33,297 nt of DNA. It comes from a bacterium. Lineage in GTDB: Bacteria; SZUA-79; Acidulodesulfobacterales; Acidulodesulfobacteraceae. The DNA lies in assembly GCA_021828445.1 (NCBI GenBank), contig JAJZJD010000003.1:1-33297 (forward strand), given 5' to 3'. The position numbers were made by a program, and so were the translations under genes. Below the pieces are notes generated by a model. It had not been told where the DNA came from. It saw only the letters and a program-made list of their open reading frames with translations, and searched no databases. Positions 1 through 9,238 of this stretch are shown here, in pieces. The first letter of the stretch is position 1, and each line of letters opens with the position of its first letter.

Positions 1-1
1 G

Positions 2-886
2 AGCGAAGTTTTAAGCCTTGGACAAAAAATCAACGTAAAGGTAATTAAGTTCGACGAAGAGAAACGCAGGGTATCGCTTGGATATAAACAGCTTTTCGAC
101 GATCCGTGGCAGAATATTACGGAAAGGCATAAACCCGGAGATATCATTGAAGGAGTTATAATAAATATCACGGATTACGGCGCATTCGTCGAGCTGGACG
201 ACGATGTAGAGGGACTTATACATTTATCCGAAATGTCCTGGGATAAAAAACAGAGCGACCCGAAAACATTCCTGACGAAAGGGCAGAGAGTCAAGGCTTA
301 TATATTAAGCATAGAGCCCGATACCAGAAAATTATCTTTAAGCTTAAAAAGACTGACGGAAAGCCCGTGGAATTTATTGAAAGAAAAATATACCGTAGGC
401 ACGGTAGTCGACGGCACGGTTAAAAATATTTACGAATTCGGTGTTTCCGTCGAATTAGAGCCGAATTTAGAGGGATATATAAAACAGAACGATTTTTCAT
501 GGACGAAAAGAACGAAGCATCCCCATGAACTGTTTAAGCAGGGCGACGCTGTTAAAGCCGTCGTTTTAAGTATAGACGAAGATAAGCAGAGGATTTATCT
601 CGGAATAAAACAGCTCACGGAAAGTCCCTGGTCGCAAATTAAAGAAAAATATTCCGTAGGTTCCGTAATAACCGGAACAGTTTCCAACATAACGGAATTC
701 GGTATTTTCGTCCAGATAGAAGACGGAATAGAAGGGCTTATACACAATTCAAAAATTCCGGAAAATTTTATAACGGAGAACAATATAACTAAAGGTTCTA
801 AAATAAACGCAGAGATAATTATGCTGGACGTTAACGAACAAAAAATCGGGCTATCTCTTATCAACGTAGCGCAGGATAATAAATAA
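2..886 (+). CDS. rpsA: 30S ribosomal protein S1-like, repeated S1 domains (5' truncated by window edge)
   Basis: The reading frame is open from base 2 (SEVLSLGQKINVKVIKFDEEKRRVSLGYKQL...) through the listed 233..886 ORF; repeated S1 motifs 'G..V.G.V..I..FG.FVEL....EGLIH.S'. Confidence 0.93.
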   Translation, partial: SEVLSLGQKINVKVIKFDEEKRRVSLGYKQLFDDPWQNITERHKPGDIIEGVIINITDYGAFVELDDDVEGLIHLSEMSWDKKQSDPKTFLTKGQRVKAYILSIEPDTRKLSLSLKRLTESPWNLLKEKYTVGTVVDGTVKNIYEFGVSVELEPNLEGYIKQNDFSWTKRTKHPHELFKQGDAVKAVVLSIDEDKQRIYLGIKQLTESPWSQIKEKYSVGSVITGTVSNITEFGIFVQIEDGIEGLIHNSKIPENFITENNITKGSKINAEIIMLDVNEQKIGLSLINVAQDNK

Positions 887-888
887 CT

Positions 889-1815
889 ATGGGTATAAAT
901 AAACATCCTTTTTTAAGCGGATTATTTTTCTTAGCCGTATTCGTGGGAATATTCGCTATATTTATTTATTTTATACTTTTTAAGTTTAACGCTAAATCGA
1001 ACTATGAAGTAGTCAGGGGTTCCTCCAATAATGCCATAGGCATAATCGATTTAACCGGCACTATTACAAGCTCTTCCGGTTTTATCAGACTGCTGGAGCA
1101 TTACAAGCATGACCCGGACGTTAAAGCCGTCATAGTAAGAGTAAATTCTCCCGGCGGAGAAGTTGCGCCCTCGCAGGCTATTTACGAACAGCTTATGAAA
1201 TTCAGAAAGCAAAAAAAAGTTGTCGTATCAATGGATTCGGTAGCGGCTTCGGGAGCTTACTACATTTCTTCCGCCGCCGACGAAATAATTGCCGAACCCG
1301 GAACGCTCACCGGTTCGATAGGCGTTATCATGGAAATGCCCAATTTTTATAAACTGATGAAAAAAGTGGGAGTTTCTTATAACTACATAGTAAGCGGACC
1401 TTATAAAGATATAGGGACGCCTTTTAAAGAGATGACTCCTATGCAGAGGAAAAAATTGCAGGGCGTAGTTATGAACGTTTACGGACAGTTCGTATCGGCG
1501 GTCGCAAAAGGCAGAAATCTCAAAGTATCTTACGTTAAAAAATTAGCGAACGGCATGGTTTATTCAGGACAGCAGGCTCTTAAATATCATCTTGTAGATA
1601 AACTCGGGGATTTTCAGGATGCCGTTAAGGCGGCGCAGAAATTAGCAGGAATAAAAGGCAGTGCGACGTTGATATATCCGGTTAAGAAACAGCCTAATTT
1701 ATTTCAGTCTTTTATAAAAAGAGCCGTAAAGTCTTTTGTCGGCAGTATAGGCGGCTCAGCTTTTTTTAAGAATCCGGCTTTTGTATCGTACGGCAGCGCG
1801 AGGTTAGACTTTTAA
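889..1815 (+). CDS. sppA: Signal peptide peptidase SppA (S49 family)
   Basis: N-terminal TM segment; 'VNSPGGEVAPSQAIYEQL', 'SMDSVAASGAYYISSAADEIIAEPGTLTGSIGVI' typical of SppA. Confidence 0.93.
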   Translation: MGINKHPFLSGLFFLAVFVGIFAIFIYFILFKFNAKSNYEVVRGSSNNAIGIIDLTGTITSSSGFIRLLEHYKHDPDVKAVIVRVNSPGGEVAPSQAIYEQLMKFRKQKKVVVSMDSVAASGAYYISSAADEIIAEPGTLTGSIGVIMEMPNFYKLMKKVGVSYNYIVSGPYKDIGTPFKEMTPMQRKKLQGVVMNVYGQFVSAVAKGRNLKVSYVKKLANGMVYSGQQALKYHLVDKLGDFQDAVKAAQKLAGIKGSATLIYPVKKQPNLFQSFIKRAVKSFVGSIGGSAFFKNPAFVSYGSARLDF

Positions 1816-1841
1816 TATAAAATAATATTTTTATATTTTTT

Positions 1842-2327
1842 ATGGAAATTATTTATGCCCCATGGCGGATGGATTATTTAGTTAAAGATAAATCTAAAGA
1901 CGAATGCGTTTTCTGTATCGACAGCAAATGTTTCGACGATAGATACGTTCTATTTAAAGGAAACCATTCCTACGTAAAACTTAACACTTTCCCTTATAAC
2001 TGCGGACATCTCTTAGTTATTCCATATGTTCACACAAAAGAGCTTAACGGACTTCCATTCGAAGCAGGGGCGGAAATAATGAAACTTTTGTCTTTAAGCT
2101 GCGATATACTTAAAAAAGTTTACAGATGCGATGCTCTAAACGTCGGTTTGAATATCGGCAAAGCCGCCGGCGCCGGTATAGAACAGCATCTTCATTTTCA
2201 TATAATACCGAGATGGGAAGGAGACGTCAGCTTTTATACCGTTTGTTCGGAACTCAGGGTGGTTTCGGAAATATTAGACGATACTTATAATAAGCTCATC
2301 GGCGATTTCAAGAGCATTAAACTCTAA
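1842..2327 (+). CDS. HIT family hydrolase
   Basis: HIT motif 'QHLHFHIIPRW' and 'CVFC' N-terminal motif. Confidence 0.9.
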   Translation: MEIIYAPWRMDYLVKDKSKDECVFCIDSKCFDDRYVLFKGNHSYVKLNTFPYNCGHLLVIPYVHTKELNGLPFEAGAEIMKLLSLSCDILKKVYRCDALNVGLNIGKAAGAGIEQHLHFHIIPRWEGDVSFYTVCSELRVVSEILDDTYNKLIGDFKSIKL

Positions 2328-2346
2328 ACGGAGGTATCGATTTCAA

Positions 2347-2592
2347 ATGGCAAAAATTATAAATATTGTCCTATTGATAGTTTTTGTAATATTAGTTCTC
2401 GATTTTACCATACAGAACCATATACGCGTCAGCGTAAAACTTTTCGGATTTCAGTCTATTAAACTTCCTATTTCCGTTATAGTTTATATCGCAATATTAA
2501 TAGGAATTTTAATCGCCCTTATATATCATTTTTATTCGGTATATAAAATAAAAAAAGATTTTAAAAAAGCGGATAAAAATGAACAGATATGA
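2347..2592 (+). CDS. LapA/DUF1049-like small membrane protein
   Basis: 81 aa, two hydrophobic segments, 'DFTIQNHIRVSVKLFGFQSIKLPISVIVYIAILIGILIALIYHF'. Confidence 0.7.
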   Translation: MAKIINIVLLIVFVILVLDFTIQNHIRVSVKLFGFQSIKLPISVIVYIAILIGILIALIYHFYSVYKIKKDFKKADKNEQI

Positions 2593-4055
2593 CAGTACCG
2601 GGCTTTTTTGGAAAATATAGCTTAGAAAAGTCTATAAAGAAAATTTTTTATGATTACGGATACGGAGTTTCGGCTCTTAATTTAATTGAAAGCATAGGAG
2701 CGGTATCCGAAAAATTAGGATTTAAATCATTTCTTATCGGCGGTTTTCCAAGAGACGTTTTAATATACATATTAAAGTCGCATGCCGAATCCGCAGGATA
2801 TTATAAATCTTCCAAAGTTTTTAACGATTGTTCCGGATTTTTAGATTTAGACGTTGCCGTAGAAGGCGGTTCGGAAAAGCTCGTATCTGCGGTTAAAAAC
2901 GATAAAAATTTAAAATCCCTCCTGAATTCTTTAAATATGCACGAAAGGTTTGGAACGGCGCTTGCGGAATTTTACGTAAGCGGAAAACCTTTAAAAATAG
3001 ATTTTGCTTCTTTAAGGACGGAAATTTATATAAAATCCGGAATGCTTCCTGAAGTAAATACATCGTCCGCAACCCTTGAAAAAGATATTGCCAGAAGAGA
3101 TTTTACCGTTAATACCGTTGCTTTTTCGGTTAATCCGTCGAATTTTCTTGAAATAACAAGTTATTCATCGGGAATAGAAGATATTTTAAATAAAAAAATT
3201 AAAATCCTCCATGAATTAAGTTTTATAGACGACCCTACGAGAATTTTCAGGGCAGTCAGATTTGAAAAAAGGCTCGATTTTCATATAGACCGCGGAACGT
3301 TAAAACTTTTAAAAGAAGCCTTAGCGCAAAAAGCCTTAGATAATGTTTCGGGCAAAAGAATAACCGCAGAATTATATATTTTGCTTAAAGAAAAAAATCC
3401 GGAAATATATTTTGAAAGATTGGATAAACTGTCGGTTTTAAGTTCTATCAATCCAAATTTAAGATTTTTAAAAAAAAATAGAATTATTATTAAAAGAATA
3501 AACCGTTATTTCGGCGAAGCAAAAAATTTTAAAATTTTAAACGAAATCTTTAAAAATACACACGAAGGCAAAAAATTATTTTATCTGGCGGGAATTTTTT
3601 ACGGTTTGAACGGAAACGAATTAAAGGAAGTTTCGGAAAGATTAAGGTTGGGAAAGCCCGTCGAGGAATATTTAAAAAAGTTATTATTCATAGACAGGGA
3701 TGAAATCGATAGTTTAAAAAATGATTATAAAGGAGATAACGCCGTCGGACTGTATAAAAATTTCAATAAGATAGAAGGCAAAAGTCTTCTGTTTTATTTA
3801 TTTCAACACGAAGACGAAAAAAAAGCCGATTTGATTTTCAGGAAAATTGTAGTAAGATATTTAGAAAAATCCGTTTCGGAAAAGCCGTTTTTAAACGGCG
3901 GCGACATTAAAGCTATGGGTATTTGCGAAGGACCGGTTTGCGGAATAATTCTTAACGAAATAAAATCTTTAAAAGCCGCCGGCAAACTTAAGAATAAAGC
4001 CGACGAAATTAAATACGTCGAATCGCAATATTTAAAAAACATAAAAAAGAACTGA
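2589..4055 (+). CDS. CCA tRNA nucleotidyltransferase / poly(A) polymerase family
   Basis: 'LIGGFPRDVLI', 'LDLDVAVEG', 'RRDFTVNTVAFSV', 'DDPTRIFRAVRFEKRLDF'. Confidence 0.9.
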   Translation: MTVPGFFGKYSLEKSIKKIFYDYGYGVSALNLIESIGAVSEKLGFKSFLIGGFPRDVLIYILKSHAESAGYYKSSKVFNDCSGFLDLDVAVEGGSEKLVSAVKNDKNLKSLLNSLNMHERFGTALAEFYVSGKPLKIDFASLRTEIYIKSGMLPEVNTSSATLEKDIARRDFTVNTVAFSVNPSNFLEITSYSSGIEDILNKKIKILHELSFIDDPTRIFRAVRFEKRLDFHIDRGTLKLLKEALAQKALDNVSGKRITAELYILLKEKNPEIYFERLDKLSVLSSINPNLRFLKKNRIIIKRINRYFGEAKNFKILNEIFKNTHEGKKLFYLAGIFYGLNGNELKEVSERLRLGKPVEEYLKKLLFIDRDEIDSLKNDYKGDNAVGLYKNFNKIEGKSLLFYLFQHEDEKKADLIFRKIVVRYLEKSVSEKPFLNGGDIKAMGICEGPVCGIILNEIKSLKAAGKLKNKADEIKYVESQYLKNIKKN

Positions 4056-4080
4056 TAACTTTAAAAATGGAGGCGCGAAA

Positions 4081-5436
4081 ATGATCGAGTTCAATTTTAA
4101 AAACGTTTTAAATTCGGTGATTGATGAAAACGGCATCGAAGAATTCGCCGTCAGGTCGCTTGAGAATGAACTTGTCGAAGCAAGAAGAAGCCTTAACGAA
4201 CTCAGGCGCAACGGTGAAATAGGATTTTACGACGAAATATCGAATATGGGCATGGTGAATGAAATTAAAGCCGCATCCGAAAGTTTTTTTTCTAAAAATT
4301 TTAAAACTTTATACGTATTCGGAATGGGCGGTTCGTCCCTCGGAGCCATATTTTTAAAAGAAGCAATGTCCGGTATGTTTAAAAGCCGAAAAGACGGCGG
4401 CGCCGACGTTATTTTTTCGGAAAATATAGACCCTTCTTATTTAAAAAACAACCTCGATTCTATAGATTTTAAAAAAACTTTATTCTGTTTCGTTTCTAAA
4501 TCTGCAGATACTATAGAAGTAGTTTCGCAATTTTTTATCGTAAAGGAAATATTAGAAAAAACCGTAGAAAATTATAAAGAAAATTTAATTTTTATTACCG
4601 ATAAAAAGAGCGGTTTTTTAAGACAATATGCCGACGAAAACGGGATTGCCGTTTTAGATATCGCTAAAAACGTAGGCGGAAGATATTCGATAGTAACCGC
4701 CGGCACTCTTTTTCCCGCATGCGTCATGGGATTAGATATAGAAAAATTTCTGCACGGTTCTTTGACTTACAGAGACAATATTCTCAATAAGGGGGTTTTT
4801 GAAAATAATCCGGTATATACCATGGCGGCGGTTATATATCTTTTTTATGCAAAAAAGAAAAGAAATATATTCGTTCCTTTTGTTTACGGCGACTATTTGA
4901 GAGAGTTTGCGAGATGGTTCAGGCAGTTATTTGCGGAAAGTCTTGGAAAGGATTTGATTTCTCCCACTCCGGTACCTGCTGTAGGAGCTACCGACCAGCA
5001 TTCTCAGCTTCAGCTTTATATGCAGGGTCCGCAGGATAAATTGATAGGATTTTTCTGCCTTAAAGATTTCGGCGCGGATTATAGCGTAAATTCCTCCGGA
5101 TTTAATGAATTTGCCTATTTAAACGGCAAAAAACTTTCCGGAGTTTTAATGAACGAATTAAAAGGCGTCGAGCTGGCTCTTGCTATAAATAAAAGACCTT
5201 CGTTCAGGGTTACTTTAGATAAAATAGACGAATTTAATCTCGGCGAACTTTCTTTTATGTGCATGGAAGCCGTCGCGGTTCTCGGAATGTTATTAAAAAT
5301 AAATCCTTTCGACCAGCCGGGCGTCGAAAAAGGAAAGAAATTCGCCTATCTTCTTATGGGAAGAAAGGACGATTCGCTGTCGAAAGAATCGGAAGAATTA
5401 AAAAGATTAAACGCAGTTCCCGATATGCTTTATTAA
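4081..5436 (+). CDS. pgi: Glucose-6-phosphate isomerase
   Basis: 'GMGGSSLGA', 'VSKSADTIEVVSQF', 'GATDQHSQLQLYMQGPQDKLIGFF', 'DQPGVEKGK'. Confidence 0.93.
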   Translation: MIEFNFKNVLNSVIDENGIEEFAVRSLENELVEARRSLNELRRNGEIGFYDEISNMGMVNEIKAASESFFSKNFKTLYVFGMGGSSLGAIFLKEAMSGMFKSRKDGGADVIFSENIDPSYLKNNLDSIDFKKTLFCFVSKSADTIEVVSQFFIVKEILEKTVENYKENLIFITDKKSGFLRQYADENGIAVLDIAKNVGGRYSIVTAGTLFPACVMGLDIEKFLHGSLTYRDNILNKGVFENNPVYTMAAVIYLFYAKKKRNIFVPFVYGDYLREFARWFRQLFAESLGKDLISPTPVPAVGATDQHSQLQLYMQGPQDKLIGFFCLKDFGADYSVNSSGFNEFAYLNGKKLSGVLMNELKGVELALAINKRPSFRVTLDKIDEFNLGELSFMCMEAVAVLGMLLKINPFDQPGVEKGKKFAYLLMGRKDDSLSKESEELKRLNAVPDMLY

Positions 5437-5498
5437 ATCGTCACAAATTGGAAAGGACGGAATTCAATTCCGGCACCGTCACAACCCGGAAAATATTT

Positions 5499-6431
5499 AT
5501 GCTTAAAAAAATAATAGTAATAGGAGGTCCGACATGTTCGGGAAAAACGGAATTTTCTATAGAACTGGCTGAACGTTTCGGCGGCGAAATAATAAATTTC
5601 GATTCGATGTGTTTTTACAAATATTTCGATATAGGAACGGCAAAGCCGGGCGCCGAGGCAAGAAGCAGGGTAAAGCATCATCTTATAGATATAAAATATC
5701 CTGATGAAGAATATAACGCGCGGACGTTTTCCGAAGATGCCGAAAAATTGATAGACGATATGGCTTTACGCAGAAAAATTCCCTTTTTTACGGGCGGAAC
5801 GGGTCTTTATATTAAATCTTTAATATACGGGCTTTCTCCGATTCCGGAAATAGACAAAACCGTTTTTCGCGAAAAAGCTTCGGAATTAATAAAAGAGAAA
5901 GGACTTCTATTTTTATACGAAACGGTGAAACAAATAGATCCGGTATATGCTTCCAGAATATCGTCTTCCGATACGCAGAGAATTACCAGGGCTTATGAAG
6001 TTTATTGCGCTACCGGCAAACCTTTATCTTTTTATATAGACAAAAATCCTTTTGGACGGCATAGGTACGATTTTTTATGTTTTAACTTATATCCTCCGAA
6101 AGATTATTTAAAATCGTGTATAATAGAAAGAACTTCGGCTATTATAAAAAAAGGCTTAGTCGAAGAAACGGAAAAAATATTGAGTATGGGATATAAAACC
6201 GATTTAAAGCCTTTTAAAGGAATAGGCTACAGGGAGTCGCTAATGTATTTAAACAAAGAACTGCCTGCGGAAAAAGATTTATACGATAAAGTAGTTTCTT
6301 CTACTTTAAAATACGCAAAAAGGCAGTTTACTTTTTTTAAAAAATTTGAAAACGTTTTGCCTGTTTATTTTACCGATTTAAATGCAAAGATAGAATTTTC
6401 GTCAAAATATATCGAAAGGTTTTTAGAATGA
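5499..6431 (+). CDS. miaA: tRNA dimethylallyltransferase MiaA
   Basis: 'IIVIGGPTCSGKTEFSIELA', 'FDSMCFYKYFDIGTAKP', 'FTGGTGLYIKSLIYG', 'KGIGYRE'. The 5259 start in the track overlaps pgi; ATG at 5499 fits the family start. Confidence 0.93.
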   Translation: MLKKIIVIGGPTCSGKTEFSIELAERFGGEIINFDSMCFYKYFDIGTAKPGAEARSRVKHHLIDIKYPDEEYNARTFSEDAEKLIDDMALRRKIPFFTGGTGLYIKSLIYGLSPIPEIDKTVFREKASELIKEKGLLFLYETVKQIDPVYASRISSSDTQRITRAYEVYCATGKPLSFYIDKNPFGRHRYDFLCFNLYPPKDYLKSCIIERTSAIIKKGLVEETEKILSMGYKTDLKPFKGIGYRESLMYLNKELPAEKDLYDKVVSSTLKYAKRQFTFFKKFENVLPVYFTDLNAKIEFSSKYIERFLE

Positions 6432-7537
6432 CTCAGAGAGCTTTGCTTGTCGGAATAAACAGCGATTCGGATATCGAAAAAAGCAGGGATTCGTTAGAAG
6501 AACTTCAAATGCTTTCCGAAACCGCGGGTGCGGAAAATGTTTTCAGCGTTTTAAAAAACATAAAAAAAATAGACCCGGCTTATTATCTTTCTAAGGGCAT
6601 GCTCGAAGAAATAAAAGATAAAACGGTTTCGGAAAATGCCGATATAGTAATAATCGATGCCTCTTTAAGTCCTGCGCAGGAGCGCAATCTTTCGGAATAT
6701 TTCGATTTAAACGTAATAGACAGGACGAGGCTGATTCTCGACATATTTGCCGTTAACGCAAGGACGGCGGAAAGCAGATATCAGGTCGAACTTGCTATGA
6801 TGAATTATATACTGCCCAGGCTTAAAGGCGCAGGAATAATGCTTTCAAGAACCGGAGCAGGCATAGGAACGAGGGGTCCCGGCGAAACTAAATTGGAAAC
6901 GGACAGAAGAAAAATAAGGCTTAAAATTACGCATATAAAGGAAAGGCTGAAACTTTCAGAAAAAACAAGAACGCTTCACAGGTCTAAGAGAAGCAGGCAG
7001 GGTTTTTTGACGGCGGCTATAGTAGGTTATACTAATTCAGGAAAAACGACCCTAATGAAAAGTTTGACCGGTAAAGGAGAAAAAGGCGAAAATAAGCTTT
7101 TTGCGACGCTTGGGACGAAAACGGCTTCAATTTACGACGATGCAAGAAAGAAAAAAGTTTTAATATCCGATACCGTAGGTTTTATTCAAAATCTTCCGCT
7201 TTTTTTAGTCGATTCTTTTAAAGCTACGCTTGAGGAAACGGTTCAGGCGGATTTATTGATACATGTAATAGACCCTTTACAAAATTCGATAATGGATAAG
7301 TCCGGCGAGGTTATTAAAATATTAAACGATATAGGAGTTAAAGATAAAACGATTCTTACGGTTATAAATAAAACAGACCTTATAGGCGAAGAACAGGCGG
7401 ATTTTTTGAAAAATAAGTTCGAAACGATTACAGGCGGTCCCGTTATAGCCGTTTCCGCTAAAACCGGAAAAAATATAGATTTATTAAAAGAAAAAATATT
7501 CGATTTATTAAATATGGAGCAATATAATGGTAAATAA
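6428..7537 (+). CDS. hflX: GTPase HflX
   Basis: 'GRGPGETKLETDRR'-type motif (GTRGPGETKLETDRRKIR), 'AIVGYTNSGKTTLMKSLTG', 'LISDTVGFIQNLPLFLVDSFKATLEE'. Confidence 0.95.
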   Translation: MTQRALLVGINSDSDIEKSRDSLEELQMLSETAGAENVFSVLKNIKKIDPAYYLSKGMLEEIKDKTVSENADIVIIDASLSPAQERNLSEYFDLNVIDRTRLILDIFAVNARTAESRYQVELAMMNYILPRLKGAGIMLSRTGAGIGTRGPGETKLETDRRKIRLKITHIKERLKLSEKTRTLHRSKRSRQGFLTAAIVGYTNSGKTTLMKSLTGKGEKGENKLFATLGTKTASIYDDARKKKVLISDTVGFIQNLPLFLVDSFKATLEETVQADLLIHVIDPLQNSIMDKSGEVIKILNDIGVKDKTILTVINKTDLIGEEQADFLKNKFETITGGPVIAVSAKTGKNIDLLKEKIFDLLNMEQYNGK

Positions 7538-8261
7538 GTTTATGCGCGTTATATTTTTTTTAACGGTTTTATGTATTTCATTCCTCACTTTTTCTGCCGA
7601 TGTTTTCGGCATGAGCGTTAAAGTCAAAACCTACGTCGTAATTCCTAAAAGCGAAGCGGCATCCGGGCCTTCCGCAGGACTTCAGCAAACGGCAATAAAA
7701 CGTGCGATAATGCTGTCGGTGAAAACTGCCGTAAAACGTCTTATAGGCAAGAAAATTTTTTTAAAAAAACAAACCGGTATTATTCTTAAAAAAAATATCT
7801 ACCCGAACGGACAAAAATATATATACTCGTTTAAGGTTTTAAAGTCGGGAGAATATCTTAATCTTTATTATATAAGCATAAAGACGCATATAAGAGCCGG
7901 AAGTTTAACAAATGCCCTTAAAACGCTCGGATTTCATATACTTAAAACGGAACATTCAGGCAAAAAAGCCGTTTACGGCGTTTATTACGTAAAATTTACC
8001 GGCAGCTTTAATAACGAAGATTCAAACCTGTTTCAGAAACTAATGATTAAATATTCGCATCACCTTAAAAATTTATATATATCTTCGTTTTCGGAAAATT
8101 ACGACGAAATAAAAGTTCTTTACTACGGAAGTATCGTCAGGCTGTTAAAGAGGGTGGATTTTATAATAAAGTCTTATCTTGACGCAAAAATAACTACCGC
8201 AGACAATAATACCGTAACGATAAACGTAATCGGCGGTAAAGCCGGAAAAAAAACGCCTTAA
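7527..8261 (+). CDS. Hypothetical exported protein
   Basis: Signal-peptide-like N-terminus (FMRVIFFLTVLCISFLTFSADVFGMS); no family recognised. Confidence 0.6.
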   Translation: MVNKFMRVIFFLTVLCISFLTFSADVFGMSVKVKTYVVIPKSEAASGPSAGLQQTAIKRAIMLSVKTAVKRLIGKKIFLKKQTGIILKKNIYPNGQKYIYSFKVLKSGEYLNLYYISIKTHIRAGSLTNALKTLGFHILKTEHSGKKAVYGVYYVKFTGSFNNEDSNLFQKLMIKYSHHLKNLYISSFSENYDEIKVLYYGSIVRLLKRVDFIIKSYLDAKITTADNNTVTINVIGGKAGKKTP

Positions 8262-8264
8262 ACG

Positions 8265-8735
8265 TCAGAACAATCCGAATATATTTTTCAGAGAAGTTAT
8301 AGCCATAGAGTTCAGATAAAAGTTAAATATTGAATAAAGAAAAATACTGACGAACATAGGTATGAAGAAATAATAGTAAATATTTTTATTTTTTTCGTAT
8401 AAAACACCGAGAGCAAGCGATATAGGCGGAGCGCCGATGAACATCTGTCCTATAAACAGCCCTATTATAGGTCCGTATTTTTCAATATAATTATGCGCTT
8501 TTCTGCCTTTTTTAGAAGAAATCATCCTGTGTATAAATTTAATGGATTTTAGCTTTAAACCGGCGTAAAATAGAGCAGAACATAAAATAGTTTCAGAAAG
8601 AGTTATTAAAAAGATGCTTGCATAGGGATTTAATTTATAATAAACGGCGTATGCCGTAGATACGTATTTTCCGCCTATTAACGGAGTCATATTGATAGCC
8701 GTCATTATAATATATTTTAAATATAAAGGTTTCAT
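8265..8735 (-). CDS. Small multi-spanning membrane protein (possible small multidrug export / DedA-like)
   Basis: 156 aa, several hydrophobic helices; convergent with 7527..8261. Family assignment tentative. Confidence 0.6.
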   Translation of the reverse strand: MKPLYLKYIIMTAINMTPLIGGKYVSTAYAVYYKLNPYASIFLITLSETILCSALFYAGLKLKSIKFIHRMISSKKGRKAHNYIEKYGPIIGLFIGQMFIGAPPISLALGVLYEKNKNIYYYFFIPMFVSIFLYSIFNFYLNSMAITSLKNIFGLF

Positions 8736-8793
8736 GCAGATTTCTCAACGGTTTTAAACATACCGTATTTTTGTTTTTTTAGCATTAATCTGG

Positions 8794-8824
8794 TATAATT
8801 ATAACTGTAAATAATATAATTATA
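8794..8824. promoter_or_regulatory. Two copies of palindrome TATAATTATA upstream of hsp20 (possible -10/operator)
   Basis: TATAATTATA at 8794-8803 and 8815-8824, 21 bp apart, in the divergent intergenic region. Confidence 0.35.
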
Positions 8825-8851
8825 AAGTATAAAATTTATCGGAATAAAAAA

Positions 8852-9193
8852 ATGTACTATTTTGCGCCTGTCTCCGATATGTTCGAAACTGCGGATTATA
8901 TAGCCGTATATGTAGAGCTTGCCGGAGTCAGAAAAGAAGATATAAATATAGAAGTCGGCGGAGGAATGCTTGAAATCAGGGGTATTAAACGCCGTTTCGG
9001 AACGAATGAAGAATATAATTTTCAAAGAATGGAAAGGCCTTTCGGCTTATTCAGAAGAAGGTTTAGTTTGCCTTCTTCCGCAAGCTATGACGGCGTCAAG
9101 GCGTCTTTCGAGGAAGGTCTGCTTGAAATAATTATACCTAAAAAAAAGGGAAGCGGAGGATTTAAAATTTCCTGCATTGAAATTAACGATTGA
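8852..9193 (+). CDS. Small heat shock protein, Hsp20/alpha-crystallin family
   Basis: 'YIAVYVELAGVRKEDINIEVGGGMLEIRGIKRR', 'FGLFRRRFSLPSS', 'ASFEEGLLEIIIPKK'. Confidence 0.92.
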   Translation: MYYFAPVSDMFETADYIAVYVELAGVRKEDINIEVGGGMLEIRGIKRRFGTNEEYNFQRMERPFGLFRRRFSLPSSASYDGVKASFEEGLLEIIIPKKKGSGGFKISCIEIND

Positions 9194-9238
9194 AAGACAA
9201 ATAATGCAAAAATACTATTAAGGACGGTAAACAAAATT

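Noticed and set aside
11-223. Minus-strand 70-aa ORF at window start
   Set aside because: Opposite the S1-domain reading frame that is open from base 2.
5259-5498. N-terminal extension of the miaA ORF in the track
   Set aside because: Overlaps the conserved 3' end of pgi in another frame; the MiaA family starts at the MLKKIIVIGGPTCSGKT position (ATG 5499).
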